DNA from: Fuerstiella sp.
Lineage (GTDB): Bacteria; Planctomycetota; Planctomycetia; Planctomycetales; Planctomycetaceae
Assembly: GCA_029247265.1 (NCBI GenBank)
Contig: JAQWLN010000006.1
Location: forward strand, 1 to 45,864
Direction of reading: 5' to 3'
DNA: 45,864 nt
Shown: positions 37,250 to 45,864 of the stretch, piece by piece
Position numbering within the stretch: position 1 is the stretch's first letter
How the letters are laid out: the number at the start of each line of letters is the position of its first letter
Program-made: the position numbers and the translations under genes
Notes under the pieces: model-generated
Database searches by the model: none
The model's input: only the letters and a program-made list of their open reading frames with translations
Told to the model about the DNA's origin: nothing

Positions 37250-39589
37250 ATGTGTCGCGTAGTTTTCCGTTTCCTGCTTCTTTCAGGTTTCCTTCTGCTG
37301 CCCGCTGCAGCCTCGCGTGCCCAGCACCCGGAAGGGACTGCTCCTTTGACCGGTGAGGCCGACCTGGCATCAGAAATGGTCGACGGAATTGACCGATTCC
37401 TGCTGCGGAAGATTGCTGAATCCAAAAGCCGACGTGCAGGATTCTGGAACCGCGACCTGTCTTCGGCTGCGGCCTACAATAAATCGATCGAGCCCAATCG
37501 GCAGCGGCTCATGAATATTCTGGGGGGACGTGATGACCGGATGTCGTTCGATTCGCCGGAAATCATGGCAACCGTCGACGACCAGGGCCTTGTTGCGTCT
37601 GGCGAGCGTTTTAAAGCCTTCGCGATTCGCTGGCCGGTGCTGGCGGACCCTGCACCGACCGCGAAGAATCTGCCTTCGATTTATGGCGAGGGTCTTCTGC
37701 TGGTTCCGAATGGTCCAGCCGTTGGCAACGTGGTCGCGATTCCGGACGCTGATCAGTCGCCGGAACAGATCAGCGGTCTTGCTGACGGTGTGTCGCCGGA
37801 ATCACAGTTTGCACGTCGTGCGGTCGAAGCCGGGTTTCGCGTCGTCGTTCCGTCGTTGATCAGTCGCGAACGCAGCAAACGCAACGGTCGGGCCAACCTG
37901 ACGAATCGAGAGTACCTGTATCGCGCTGCCTTTGAACTCGGTCGGCACGTGATTGGTTACGAATTACAGAAGGTGCTGGCGGCTGTTGACTGGTTTGAGA
38001 AGGACGCCGCCGGTGAAGATCCGCGAATTGGTGTGATCGGCTACGGCGAAGGCGGCCTGTTGGCGCTGTATGCGGCAGCCCTGGATACACGCATCGATGC
38101 CGTTTGCGTTTCAGGAGCGATGGGACCACGCGAAGGCAGCTGGCAGGAGCCACTTGATCGCAACATCTTCGGCGCACTGAGAGAGTTCAGCGGTGCAGAG
38201 CTGGGTGCGATGGTACTGCCTCGATGTTTGATCACCGACTTCGCAGACTGGCCAGCCGTAAATCTGTCCGGTGATGGTGGAGCTCCTTCCGTGCTGACGA
38301 CTCCGTCGGTTCAGGACGTACGCAACGAACTGGATGCCGTGGCCGAGGTGGCCGAAAAGTTGATCGATTCCGGCGTGCAGACGGTGGGCATCACAAGTGT
38401 TAGCGGCGACTCGAAGTTGTTTTGCAGCAAGGCGCTGCCGGAGTTTCTGACCGCAGTGGGCGGTGACGATGTGAACGATGCCACTGTCAATCTCAAAGCA
38501 ACGACGTCAGGGGCAGACGGTGCTGTCGATCGAACGGACGCCATTCAGAAACGTCAGCAGCGACAGTTTGAAGAAATCGACCGTCACAATCAGGCACTGC
38601 TTCGGGAAAGTCCATTTGTTCGCAAGGACTTCATGGGCAAGCTGGATAAATCGTCGGTGGAGGCTTATGAGAAATCGTCTGAGGCGTATCGTGAGACGTT
38701 TCGTAAAGACGTCATCGGAGAATTTAATAACGAACTGCTGCCGTTCAATGCTCGCTCCCGGAAGAAATGGGAGACGGAAAAATGGACGGGCCACGAAGTT
38801 GTGATGAACGTGTTTCCGGATGTATTTGCCTATGGCGTACTGTTGCTGCCGAAGGATCTGAAACCCGGTGAGAAGCGTCCGGTTGTGGTGTGCCAGCACG
38901 GACTTGAAGGTCGGCCGACCGATATCTTCCAGGGCGATCATCGGGCCTATCACGATTTCGCCGCGAAGCTGTGTGAGCGAGGCTTTATCACGTTTTCTCC
39001 TCAGAACCCATATATTTTCCAGGACCGGTTTCGGACTCTGCAGCGAAAGGCGAATCCACTTGGCAAGACTCTGTTTTCTGTCATTGTGCCACAGCACCAG
39101 CAGATCGTGAACTGGTTGAAGTCTCAGTCGTTTGTTGACCCGGACCGCATAGGCTTCTACGGTTTGAGTTACGGCGGAAAGTCGGCGATGCGCATTCCGG
39201 CTCTTGTGACCGATTACTGCCTTTCCATCTGTTCAGCGGATTTCAACGAGTGGGTTCGCAAGAATGCCAGCAGCCGACTGAACTTCAGCTATGTCTGGAC
39301 GGGTGAATACGAGATTTTTGAATGGGACCTCGGCAGCACGTTTAACTACTACGAAATGGCAGCCATGATCTGTCCCCGGCCGTTCATGGTGGAACGTGGT
39401 CACTTCGACGGTGTCGGTGAAGACGACTGGGTCGCCTACGAATATGCCAAGGTGCGACATCTGTATGCGGCGAAACTTGGTATCGGCGATCGAACTCAGA
39501 TCGAATGGTTTGTGGGACCGCATACGATCAACGGGCAGGACACGTATGCGTTTCTTCACCAACACCTGAACTGGCCTGCTCCGGAATGA
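37250..39589 (+). CDS. Secreted tandem alpha/beta-hydrolase (dienelactone hydrolase-like)
   Basis: The 779-residue product has a signal peptide (about 1-25, FLLLSGFLLLPAAASRAQ) and two hydrolase-like domains. In the first, the nucleophile elbow reads IGYGEGG (near 264), with Gly at the catalytic Ser position, so this domain is probably not a serine hydrolase. In the second, the elbow is intact, FYGLSYGGKSA (Ser near 639), with RGHFDGVGEDDW near 717 and a candidate catalytic His in VGPHTING near 756. The fold resembles acetyl-xylan esterase/dienelactone hydrolase groups common in planctomycetes. The start at 37250 places the signal peptide at the N-terminus. It is divergent from the BMC regulator, so a link to plant-sugar use is possible but unproven. 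Confidence 0.83.
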   Translation: MCRVVFRFLLLSGFLLLPAAASRAQHPEGTAPLTGEADLASEMVDGIDRFLLRKIAESKSRRAGFWNRDLSSAAAYNKSIEPNRQRLMNILGGRDDRMSFDSPEIMATVDDQGLVASGERFKAFAIRWPVLADPAPTAKNLPSIYGEGLLLVPNGPAVGNVVAIPDADQSPEQISGLADGVSPESQFARRAVEAGFRVVVPSLISRERSKRNGRANLTNREYLYRAAFELGRHVIGYELQKVLAAVDWFEKDAAGEDPRIGVIGYGEGGLLALYAAALDTRIDAVCVSGAMGPREGSWQEPLDRNIFGALREFSGAELGAMVLPRCLITDFADWPAVNLSGDGGAPSVLTTPSVQDVRNELDAVAEVAEKLIDSGVQTVGITSVSGDSKLFCSKALPEFLTAVGGDDVNDATVNLKATTSGADGAVDRTDAIQKRQQRQFEEIDRHNQALLRESPFVRKDFMGKLDKSSVEAYEKSSEAYRETFRKDVIGEFNNELLPFNARSRKKWETEKWTGHEVVMNVFPDVFAYGVLLLPKDLKPGEKRPVVVCQHGLEGRPTDIFQGDHRAYHDFAAKLCERGFITFSPQNPYIFQDRFRTLQRKANPLGKTLFSVIVPQHQQIVNWLKSQSFVDPDRIGFYGLSYGGKSAMRIPALVTDYCLSICSADFNEWVRKNASSRLNFSYVWTGEYEIFEWDLGSTFNYYEMAAMICPRPFMVERGHFDGVGEDDWVAYEYAKVRHLYAAKLGIGDRTQIEWFVGPHTINGQDTYAFLHQHLNWPAPE

Positions 39590-39673
39590 CAGTATTGGCA
39601 GCAGGTCGCTGGTGTGACGCCACCCGAAGCGTCCGACGGAAATCGTGGTTTACGCGAGTGGATTGTCAACACA

Positions 39674-39717
39674 GCGCAAAAGAAACGCCGGTGAACGCGA
39701 CATGCGTCCACCGGCGT
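39674..39717 (-). terminator. Rho-independent terminator of the EF-G gene
   Basis: A perfect 9-bp stem (ACGCCGGTG...CACCGGCGT, 39685-39717) with a 15-base loop begins 38 bases past the EF-G stop. On the minus strand it is followed by TTCTTTTGCG, which fits an intrinsic terminator. It lies between two convergent genes and may also affect the hydrolase transcript, although no T-run follows on the plus strand. Confidence 0.7.
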
Positions 39718-39754
39718 GGTTCAAGACTGAAGTCAGCAATTCCGGCACCGGTTG

Positions 39755-41908
39755 CTACTTCTTCAGTTCTTCTTTTTCTTTTCGTCGCTTGGCCAGAACA
39801 TCCTGCTGCACGTTCTTTGGTGCCTGACGGTAGCACAGGAACTCCATACTGAACGTTCCCTTGCCCTGAGTCATGGAACGGATTTCGTTGGCGTAGTCAA
39901 ACATTTCCGCCAAAGGAACTTCCGCCAGAATGATACAGTTGCCATCCGTTACATCAGAGGACGCGACGAGACCTCGTTTGCTGGCCAGATGTCCTGTGAT
40001 GCCGCCCTGAAACTCATCGGGAGTTTCGATCTCCAGCTTCATGATGGGTTCCAGCAAAGCCATGCCGCACTTGGGAAGAATCGATTCACGCATCGCCTCC
40101 GCAGCACATAGACGGAACGCCATGTCGGACGAATCCACATCGTGAAAACTTCCGTCCTGCAGGCTGACCCTCACGCCCACGATCTCGTACTCACCGAGTG
40201 GTCCCTTGCCCATTTGATCACGAAAGCCGTTTTCACATGCCGGGATGTATTCCCTTGGAATGCGTCCGCCACGGATCTCGTCGACGAACTCAAACGCCTC
40301 TTCCGCGTCCTCGGGCAGAGGTTCCATGATTCCGACAACGTGTCCGTATTGACCGGAACCACCGGACTGCTTCGCTCGCTTGTGATTAAACTCGATCGAT
40401 TTCGTCGGGCGTTCACGATAGGACACTCGAGGCTCACCGATCAGGCATTCGCATTTGTATTCACGTTTAATGCGTTCCACGTAAACATCCAGATGCAACT
40501 GCCCCATTCCGGCGATCAGCGTCTGATTGGTTTCCTCATCAGAAAGCACGCGGAAAGTCGGGTCTTCACGTCGGAAACGCTCCAGTGCCTTGCCCAGCTT
40601 GTCAGCATCCTCACGTTTCGCCGGTTCGATCGACAGACGAATCACAGGATCCGCCACGAAGATGTTTTCCAGCGAATACTCGACTCCACCACCCAGGAAC
40701 GTATCTCCGGACGCACAGTCAACGCCCACCACCGCCATGATGTCCCCTGCTTCGCCAACGTCAATATCCTGGCGATCGTTCGAGTGCATGCGGACAAGGC
40801 GACCAAACCGAATGGTGTTTCCGGTTCTGGCGTTAATATAGGAGTCACCCTTCTTGATCGTGCCCTGATAGACACGCATGTAGGTCAACTGACCGAAGGA
40901 TTCCACGACGGTCTTGAACGCCATCGCAACCATGGGGTCTTTGTTGTTGTTCGTCAGTTTGACTTTGGCAACCTTGCCGTCTTCACTCTCTTCTGCAGCG
41001 GCCAACGCGGCCTTGCTGTTGTCGTTCGCGAAGACTTCAACGTCCGTTGGGCACGGCAGGTACATGGTTACCGCATCCAGGGCTTCCTGAACGGTCTTGT
41101 TCTTGAAGGCACTTCCCATCAGTACCGGAGTGATCTGCTGAGCCAGCGTCGCTGCTCGAATGATGCGGCGAACGTCTTTCTCGTCAACTTCACGTTCTTC
41201 CAGCAGTGCTTCCATCAGGTCGTCATCGAACTGAGAAAGCGCTTCCAGCATTTCCTCACGAGTCGCTTCGGCCTTTTCCTTCAGTTCGGCCGGGATCTCT
41301 TTGCGTTCAACAATTTCCCCTTCTTCTCCTGTGCAGTAAACTGCTTCCATCCGCACGAGGTCGACGACACCTTCAAAGTTGGACTCGGCGCCGATCGGAA
41401 TCTGCAGCGGAACTGCATTCGTCTTCAGCTTGTCCCGCATCGCTGCCATCACTTTGTCCGGATTGGCACCGGTGCGGTCCATTTTGTTGATAAACGCTAT
41501 GCGCGGAACGCCGTAACGCTTCATCTGGCGGTCAACAGTCAGTGACTGACTCTGAACACCACCGACGGAACACAGAACCAGGATGGCTCCGTCCAGTACG
41601 CGCAGAGACCGTTCCACTTCGACGGTGAAGTCAACGTGGCCGGGAGTGTCGATGATATTGACGACGTGTTCCGGAATCTTCAGGTCGTCGTTCTTCCAGT
41701 CAACTCGAGTGGCTGCCGAGGTAATGGTAATACCACGTTCGCGTTCCAGGTCCATGTGGTCCATGGTCGCGCCGCCGTCGCCGCCCTTCACATCCCGAAT
41801 CTTATGAATACGGCCGCAATAATAGAGCATGCGCTCTGTCAGCGTCGTCTTTCCTGAATCGATGTGAGCGGAAATTCCAATGTTGCGAACACGACTGAGA
41901 TCAGCCAT
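39755..41908 (-). CDS. fusA: Elongation factor G, spdEFG1/mtEFG1-like subgroup
   Basis: The 717-residue GTPase drives ribosome translocation. G motifs are AHIDSGKTT (residues 14-22), [15 protein letters not shown] and NKMDRTGAN. Domain II follows ([10 protein letters not shown]), then [18 protein letters not shown] near 455 and the C-terminal EF-G domains ([16 protein letters not shown]). The G1 motif has Ser (HIDSGKTT) where standard EF-G has Ala. Together with [19 protein letters not shown] this resembles mitochondrial EFG1 and the bacterial spdEFG1 subgroup known from planctomycetes. I chose the ATG at 41908 with GGAG upstream; the frame is open to 42067 without family similarity. A second, different EF-G may be encoded elsewhere. 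A terminator follows at 39685-39717. Confidence 0.93.
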   Translation of the reverse strand: MADLSRVRNIGISAHIDSGKTTLTERMLYYCGRIHKIRDVKGGDGGATMDHMDLERERGITITSAATRVDWKNDDLKIPEHVVNIIDTPGHVDFTVEVERSLRVLDGAILVLCSVGGVQSQSLTVDRQMKRYGVPRIAFINKMDRTGANPDKVMAAMRDKLKTNAVPLQIPIGAESNFEGVVDLVRMEAVYCTGEEGEIVERKEIPAELKEKAEATREEMLEALSQFDDDLMEALLEEREVDEKDVRRIIRAATLAQQITPVLMGSAFKNKTVQEALDAVTMYLPCPTDVEVFANDNSKAALAAAEESEDGKVAKVKLTNNNKDPMVAMAFKTVVESFGQLTYMRVYQGTIKKGDSYINARTGNTIRFGRLVRMHSNDRQDIDVGEAGDIMAVVGVDCASGDTFLGGGVEYSLENIFVADPVIRLSIEPAKREDADKLGKALERFRREDPTFRVLSDEETNQTLIAGMGQLHLDVYVERIKREYKCECLIGEPRVSYRERPTKSIEFNHKRAKQSGGSGQYGHVVGIMEPLPEDAEEAFEFVDEIRGGRIPREYIPACENGFRDQMGKGPLGEYEIVGVRVSLQDGSFHDVDSSDMAFRLCAAEAMRESILPKCGMALLEPIMKLEIETPDEFQGGITGHLASKRGLVASSDVTDGNCIILAEVPLAEMFDYANEIRSMTQGKGTFSMEFLCYRQAPKNVQQDVLAKRRKEKEELKK

Positions 41909-42838
41909 TTCTCCAACCGTCCTGAGTGCTGGGTCTATCGTGTGATAGATGCCAAAACGAAAAGGTATACTGTACGGAACGTCCGCACAAAAAGAGTCTC
42001 CGGGAATGCTGCTGGTCAGCCACTGGCGATCCAGCTCGATTGAACAACCTGTCAGGCAGCGTCGCACCGTCCTGCTACTTCGCGACCTGTTGTTCTGTAG
42101 CTCGCATCCTTCTTATCCGAGCAATTGCTCGTACCGTGCGGCGACCTGCCGCTTTATTGACCTTCAGCATCCGTGAACCGGGTCAGTTCGGCGTCTCAAG
42201 CCGAACACTTTGTTTGGGTTCGCTGCGGAACCTGCCCGCAGAAACCCTGAGAATTTAAGTTTGCGAATAATATCGACGGCCTTTTTCCCGGAAAAGAGCG
42301 ATTCCTTTCGATTTCCAAAATGGTCGCAGCTTTCCCAGCGGTGGAAGATATCTGAGCGTTCAGCACGGGATAACGAGCCATGAATAGCGATTTTGCGGCT
42401 GGTGCGGCCCACGAAAGTTGCCGCGGCGGCCCGTGGCAGACACCCGGCGGCCCGTGGCAGACACCGTTTCCGGGCGGAATCACACTCGCTGGGTGGTCGC
42501 GCAGTCTCGTTCGCCGGATTTGAGCTGTTTCAGTGGCCGTCATGTCGGCCTGGACAACGTGCTCAGTGCTGGCATTGAGCCTGCAACGAGGGCAATAACG
42601 AGGCCAGGCTTTGGTACAGAGCCCGGCCTCTATTTCTGCCATCTGTTTCATTCCTGTCGCTGCCATCACGAAGCGGCGGCAGAAGCACAGTCAGCCGATC
42701 TTCATCGCTGCTGCCAGGATTTCCGATCCGTTCTCATTCCGGGAAACAATGGTGCCCCAATTCCCTGAAATTCACTGGGGTTCGCCCGAATTCGCCTGTA
42801 CGAGCGACCAGCAGGAGCGGGCCATCATGTTCCGAGCG
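41909..42838. other. Long intergenic region upstream of EF-G with hairpins and a tandem repeat
   Basis: These 930 bases separate thiG from the EF-G gene, both read leftward. It holds a perfect 7-bp hairpin (GTTCGGC...GCCGAAC, 42186-42206), a 5-bp hairpin GGTTC-GCTGCG-GAACC (42218-42233), and the 21-base tandem repeat at 42424. A long stem with one mismatch (GAGGCC-A-GGCT...AGCC-C-GGCCTC) lies at 42600-42630. The last is about 210 bases past thiG and might end the argG-thiS-thiG transcript. An open frame of 157 codons (42196-42669, minus) spans the repeats, but its translation has repeat-derived segments and no family features, so I do not call it. Confidence 0.5.
42424..42465. repeat. Perfect 21-base tandem duplication
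   Basis: Two identical, adjacent 21-base copies occupy 42424-42444 and 42445-42465. Each begins CGGCGGCCC and ends GCAGACACC. The region lies between thiG and the EF-G gene, and the repeat has no evident gene-related role. Confidence 0.9.
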
Positions 42839-43699
42839 TCAGCTCGCGTCGGCCTGCGGGGCGTCCCGCATGATGGTGCCGTCGCTGGGGCTGGAGGCGG
42901 TGGCGTACAATTTGCGAGGAATTCTGCCGGCCTGGAACGCCTGACGTCCGGCGATGCAGGCCTGCCGCATGGCATCGGCCATCAGATCAGGGTGTGCTGC
43001 GCTGGCGATGGCGGTGTTCAGCAAAACGCCGTCACAGCCGAGTTCCATGGCAAAGGCTACGTCGCTGGCGGTGCCCACCCCTGCGTCGACAATCACCGGA
43101 TAACTCGGATCGTCTTCCTTGAGATACTCCATGCAGATGCGAATGTTGTTCGGGTTCAGGATTCCCTGACCGCTGCCGATCGGGCTGCCAGCCGGCATGA
43201 CGGAGGTCGCTCCTGCGTCCTTCAGTCTGCGAGCGGTGATAGGGTCGTCGGATGTATAGCACAAAACCTGAAAGCCATCGTCGACCAGTTGTCGGCAGGC
43301 TTCTACGGTCGCGACTGGATCCGGCAGCAGTGTTTTGGTGTCGCCGAGAACTTCCAGCTTCACCCAGTCGGAGCCGGGGTTCTCCAGCCCTCGCAGGATC
43401 TCGCGGCCAAGGCGGGCTACTCGGACGGCTTCTTCGGCCGTAAAGCATCCCGCGGTATTGGGCAGGATCGTGTACTTTTTCAGGTCGATGAAGTCCAGAA
43501 TATTGCGTCCGTCGGCATCAACCAGGCGTTCCCGTCGCACTGCCACCGTGATCACGTCTGCCCCGCTGTTCTCAAGGCATTCCTGCATCTGTTCGAAGGT
43601 CGCGTACTTGCCCGTGCCCACGATAAGCCGTGAGTTCAACGTGTGTGAACCGATTACAATCTGTTCATCAGACGGGGCTTGAGAAACAGCAGTCGTCAT
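42839..43699 (-). CDS. thiG: Thiazole synthase (ThiG)
   Basis: The 286-residue TIM-barrel enzyme forms the thiazole phosphate ring of thiamine from deoxyxylulose phosphate, dehydroglycine and the ThiS thiocarboxylate. It has [15 protein letters not shown] near 25-39 and [11 protein letters not shown] near 50. Near 108 is WVKLEVLGD, with the Lys that forms the imine with the sugar phosphate, followed by [14 protein letters not shown] near 170 and [12 protein letters not shown] near 208. The C-terminal 25 residues extend slightly past the usual end. It follows thiS after 41 bases on the same strand. ThiF and ThiH or ThiO are not in the window. Confidence 0.96.
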   Translation of the reverse strand: MTTAVSQAPSDEQIVIGSHTLNSRLIVGTGKYATFEQMQECLENSGADVITVAVRRERLVDADGRNILDFIDLKKYTILPNTAGCFTAEEAVRVARLGREILRGLENPGSDWVKLEVLGDTKTLLPDPVATVEACRQLVDDGFQVLCYTSDDPITARRLKDAGATSVMPAGSPIGSGQGILNPNNIRICMEYLKEDDPSYPVIVDAGVGTASDVAFAMELGCDGVLLNTAIASAAHPDLMADAMRQACIAGRQAFQAGRIPRKLYATASSPSDGTIMRDAPQADAS

Positions 43700-43740
43700 G
43701 GCTTCTGGTTTCTTTGAAGTTCTCCGGCCGGGCAGCAGGG

Positions 43741-43959
43741 TTAGCCGCCACCCACCAAAGTCACGATTTCAACACAGTCGCCGCCTGTGAGTTTGCAGGC
43801 AGCGTGTTCTTCGCGCGGGATTAGTTCCTGATTACGTTCGACCGCACAATAACGGTTTTTGATGTCGAGTTCGAACAACAGATCGGCGATTGTGCAGTCA
43901 GCCGAAACAGCTCGCGTTTCACCGTTCAGAAGAATGTCGATCATCGTCTTCGCAGTCAT
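43741..43959 (-). CDS. thiS: Sulfur carrier protein ThiS
   Basis: The 72-residue product has the ubiquitin-like ThiS pattern: [13 protein letters not shown] at the start, [11 protein letters not shown] in the middle, and the diagnostic C-terminal GG (ends VTLVGGG), which is adenylated and thiocarboxylated to carry sulfur for thiazole synthesis. The ATG at 43959 directly abuts the argG stop codon with no spacer (TAG then ATG), indicating translational coupling. A second ATG at 43944 would fit homologue N-termini equally well. It precedes thiG. Confidence 0.93.
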   Translation of the reverse strand: MTAKTMIDILLNGETRAVSADCTIADLLFELDIKNRYCAVERNQELIPREEHAACKLTGGDCVEIVTLVGGG

Positions 43960-45177
43960 CTAATATTCCCGAGGTCGGACAAGGCCCTGAACGCGGCCAG
44001 GCAGCCCCATGATCCGCAGAAAACCTTCGGCGTCGTTCTGGTTGTAGTCGCCACCTTTTTCCATGCTCGCGATTTCTGCGTCATACAGGCTGTTCGACGA
44101 AGTTCGGCCGCTGATGCGGATATTGCCCTTATACAGGGTCATTGTGATTTCCCCCGTGACAACGGACTGAGTTTCTCGAATGAACGCCAGCAGAGCATCC
44201 ATTTTGGCACAGTACCAGTGTCCGTAGTAAACCATTTCGGCCACAACGGGACTTAACTGATCCCGCAGATGCGTCAGGTCACGATCCAGCGTCAACTGTT
44301 CGATCGCCTGATGGGCGGCATACAGCAGCGTCATTCCCGGAGCTTCATAGACGCCTCGGCTCTTCATTCCGACGAAACGGTTTTCGATAATGTCGATCCG
44401 CCCGACTCCGTTTCTTCCGCCGATTGTGTTCAGCGTTTCCACAACCTGCGCCGCCGAGAGTTTTTCGTCGTTGACTGCAACGGGGACGCCGGCGTCAAAT
44501 GTGATCCGCACCGTTTCTTCTTTGTCGGGCGCTTCCTGGGGGGACACAGTCATGCCGAAGTCGATGACCGTTTCTCCGTCAACGGTCGGGTCCTCCAGAT
44601 CGCCCGCTTCGTAGCTGATGTGCAGACAGTTTTCGTCGCTGGAATATGGCTTGCTGACACTGGCTTTCACCGGGATGTTTTTTTCTTCGCAGTATGCCAG
44701 CATTTCAGTTCGACCGGGGAATAGTTCGCGAAACTCATCCATCCGCCAGGGGGCGATCATCTTTACTGTCGGGTCCAGCGCTTCGGCTGCCAGTTGGAAC
44801 CGGCACTGATCATTGCCCTTACCGGTTGCTCCATGAACGAACGCAACCGCGCCGACTTCACGGGCCCGCTGCAGGCAGACTTTAGAGATCAGAGGCCGCG
44901 CGATAGACGTGCCCAGCAGATAGATGTTTTCATACTTTGCCTGCCACTGCATGGTGGGAAAAGCGATGTCACGACACATTTCTTCGCGAACATCGACCAG
45001 TTCAGAGGACTTAGCGCCGATATCAAGCGCTTTCTGCAGAATGGCGTCACGATCTTCGCAGGGTTGCCCAAGTTCCACATACAGGCAGTGTACGTCGTAC
45101 CCTTTGTCCTGAAGCCATCCCACCAGAACCGATGTGTCCAATCCGCCGCTGTATGCCAGAATTACAGATTCCGCCAC
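43960..45177 (-). CDS. argG: Argininosuccinate synthase (ArgG)
   Basis: The 405-residue enzyme joins citrulline and aspartate using ATP in arginine synthesis. It has the PP-loop AYSGGLDTSVLVGWL (residues 8-22), LLGTSIARPLI near 86, HGATGKGNDQCRF near 114-126 with aspartate- and citrulline-binding residues, and GRNGVGRIDIIENRFVGMKSRG near 260. The gene is first in an apparent argG-thiS-thiG unit, an unusual pairing of arginine and thiamine genes supported by the zero-base gap between argG and thiS. About 250 bases separate it from the divergent sigma-factor gene; no operator was recognised there. Confidence 0.96.
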   Translation of the reverse strand: MAESVILAYSGGLDTSVLVGWLQDKGYDVHCLYVELGQPCEDRDAILQKALDIGAKSSELVDVREEMCRDIAFPTMQWQAKYENIYLLGTSIARPLISKVCLQRAREVGAVAFVHGATGKGNDQCRFQLAAEALDPTVKMIAPWRMDEFRELFPGRTEMLAYCEEKNIPVKASVSKPYSSDENCLHISYEAGDLEDPTVDGETVIDFGMTVSPQEAPDKEETVRITFDAGVPVAVNDEKLSAAQVVETLNTIGGRNGVGRIDIIENRFVGMKSRGVYEAPGMTLLYAAHQAIEQLTLDRDLTHLRDQLSPVVAEMVYYGHWYCAKMDALLAFIRETQSVVTGEITMTLYKGNIRISGRTSSNSLYDAEIASMEKGGDYNQNDAEGFLRIMGLPGRVQGLVRPREY

Positions 45178-45430
45178 GATACATTTTCTCCGAACTTGGT
45201 GACCAGGGTGGTGATTTCCACGCGAATATTACCTCTGAGTCCCGCCGCTGCCACTGCGGAGTCCGCTGTTTCCAAAGGATGGCAACGAATACCTGCTCTG
45301 CAGACACCAGAACGACTTCTGCGGTTCTGTCGTTTCCACTTGCATAACTGAGGTGCAACTAGCAAGGATATCGTCCGAGGGCCACCATTTGGGGGTCCGC
45401 CGCCCAACTATTTAGCCACCAGGAAGCACC

Positions 45431-45864
45431 GTGTCGCAAACGGAACACGAAAGAGAGTTGATCGACAGGGTTGTCAACGGTGATGAAAATGCACTCGCCG
45501 AACTGTTTTCCAGCCATCGGGATCGATTGTGGCGGATGGTGAATTTTCGTATGGACCCACGATTGCACGGACGAGTGGATGCGGACGACGTGCTGCAGGA
45601 AGCCTGGCTGTCCGTTGTGCAGCGAATTGACCATTTTCTGTCTGACGCCTCCCGGTCGATTTTTGTCTGGTTCCGATTGATTACCGGCCAGACGATGATT
45701 GATATCCACCGTCGGCATCTGGGAACACAGAAACGCAACGCGGCGATGGAGTTTTCGATCAACAAGGGATGGAGTTCGGAATCGACTTCGTTTTCATTAT
45801 CTTTTCATCTACTCGGACATCTTACGTCACCCACCCAGGCAGCGCTTCGTGAGGAGCTGTCTGA
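45431..45864 (+). CDS. ECF-type RNA polymerase sigma factor (partial, first 144 residues)
   Basis: The gene runs off the right edge. It starts at a GTG with AGGAAG six bases upstream. The translation shows a sigma-70 region 2: ELIDRVVNGDENALAELFSSHRDRLWRMV near 10-37, then DADDVLQEAWLSVVQRI near 53-70 and FVWFRLITGQTMIDIHRRH near 82-100. A linker and the start of region 4 (SPTQAALREEL) follow. This matches the planctomycete-expanded RpoE-like group of extracytoplasmic-function sigma factors. A protein-kinase or anti-sigma partner may lie beyond the edge. Confidence 0.88.
   Translation, partial: MSQTEHERELIDRVVNGDENALAELFSSHRDRLWRMVNFRMDPRLHGRVDADDVLQEAWLSVVQRIDHFLSDASRSIFVWFRLITGQTMIDIHRRHLGTQKRNAAMEFSINKGWSSESTSFSLSFHLLGHLTSPTQAALREELS

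Noticed and set aside
40142..41545. A 467-codon open frame opposite the EF-G gene
   Set aside because: It is the complement of a well-conserved gene and its translation has no family features; long antisense frames are common in GC-rich codon usage. The same applies to frames opposite purB (25252-26469) and ackA (33005-34192).
42196..42669. A 157-codon open frame between thiG and the EF-G gene
   Set aside because: It crosses a tandem repeat and hairpins, its translation includes repeat-derived segments, and no domain is visible.
1..45864. Insertion sequence, prophage or integrated element
   Set aside because: No transposase, integrase, terminal inverted repeats or target-site duplication was recognised anywhere in the window.

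Overview
The window is chromosomal DNA from a planctomycete (Planctomycetota). Lineage-typical markers are a DUF1553/DUF1549 cytochrome-c protein paired with a DUF1501 protein, Tat-signal hypothetical proteins, an EF-G with the HIDSGKTT G1 motif and an ECF sigma factor. The strongest marker is a full bacterial microcompartment (BMC) operon of the Planctomycetes-Verrucomicrobia ('PVM') type. No tRNA, rRNA, CRISPR array, transposase or integrase was seen.

Layout. 1-3.7 kb: end of a DUF1553-DUF1501 pair (minus). 4.0-6.4 kb: hypothetical protein, SixA-like phosphatase and DprA (plus). 6.5-10.4 kb: a Tat-signal protein broken by a frameshift and a membrane-anchored VWA protein (minus). 10.9-13.2 kb: murC-murB with overlapping ends. 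13.5-15.1 kb: a decayed DUF2235 hydrolase with a lectin-like tail, carrying a nonsense codon and a frameshift. 15.2-19.5 kb: an orphan FetB-like permease and a SWIM/SNF2 helicase (minus). 19.9-22.2 kb: LarA-like protein and mannose-6-phosphate isomerase. 22.3-26.6 kb: lipoprotein, KdsA and PurB (minus). 27.1-36.9 kb: the BMC operon. 37.2-39.6 kb: a secreted tandem alpha/beta hydrolase. 39.7-45.2 kb: EF-G and argG-thiS-thiG (minus). 45.4 kb to the end: start of an ECF sigma factor.

The BMC operon is read leftward in this order: deoR-type regulator, pduL, two BMC-H shell genes, ackA, BMC-P, a four-helix membrane protein, CoA-acylating aldehyde dehydrogenase, BMC-P, an unknown protein with an encapsulation-type helix, BMC-P, class II aldolase and a malate/lactate-type dehydrogenase. 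By analogy with the PVM organelle studied in Planctomyces limnophilus, the aldolase would split fuculose- or rhamnulose-phosphate to lactaldehyde inside the shell. The aldehyde dehydrogenase and PduL would turn this into lactyl-CoA and lactyl-phosphate, AckA would recover ATP, and the dehydrogenase would help rebalance NAD. The sugar kinases and isomerases are not in this window.

The least expected signals are in and around this operon. Most of its longer spacers contain short perfect hairpins, five of them near-copies of GTCAGGC-NNN-GCCTGAC. The region upstream of the regulator is packed with TGAC/GTCA half-sites. Two operon members (the unknown cargo-like protein and the membrane protein) have no assigned role. 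Elsewhere, two genes are decayed with identifiable lesions: a GT duplication in one, and a TAG codon plus loss of a G in the other. Coordinates and calls come from reading the sequence; no database search was run.
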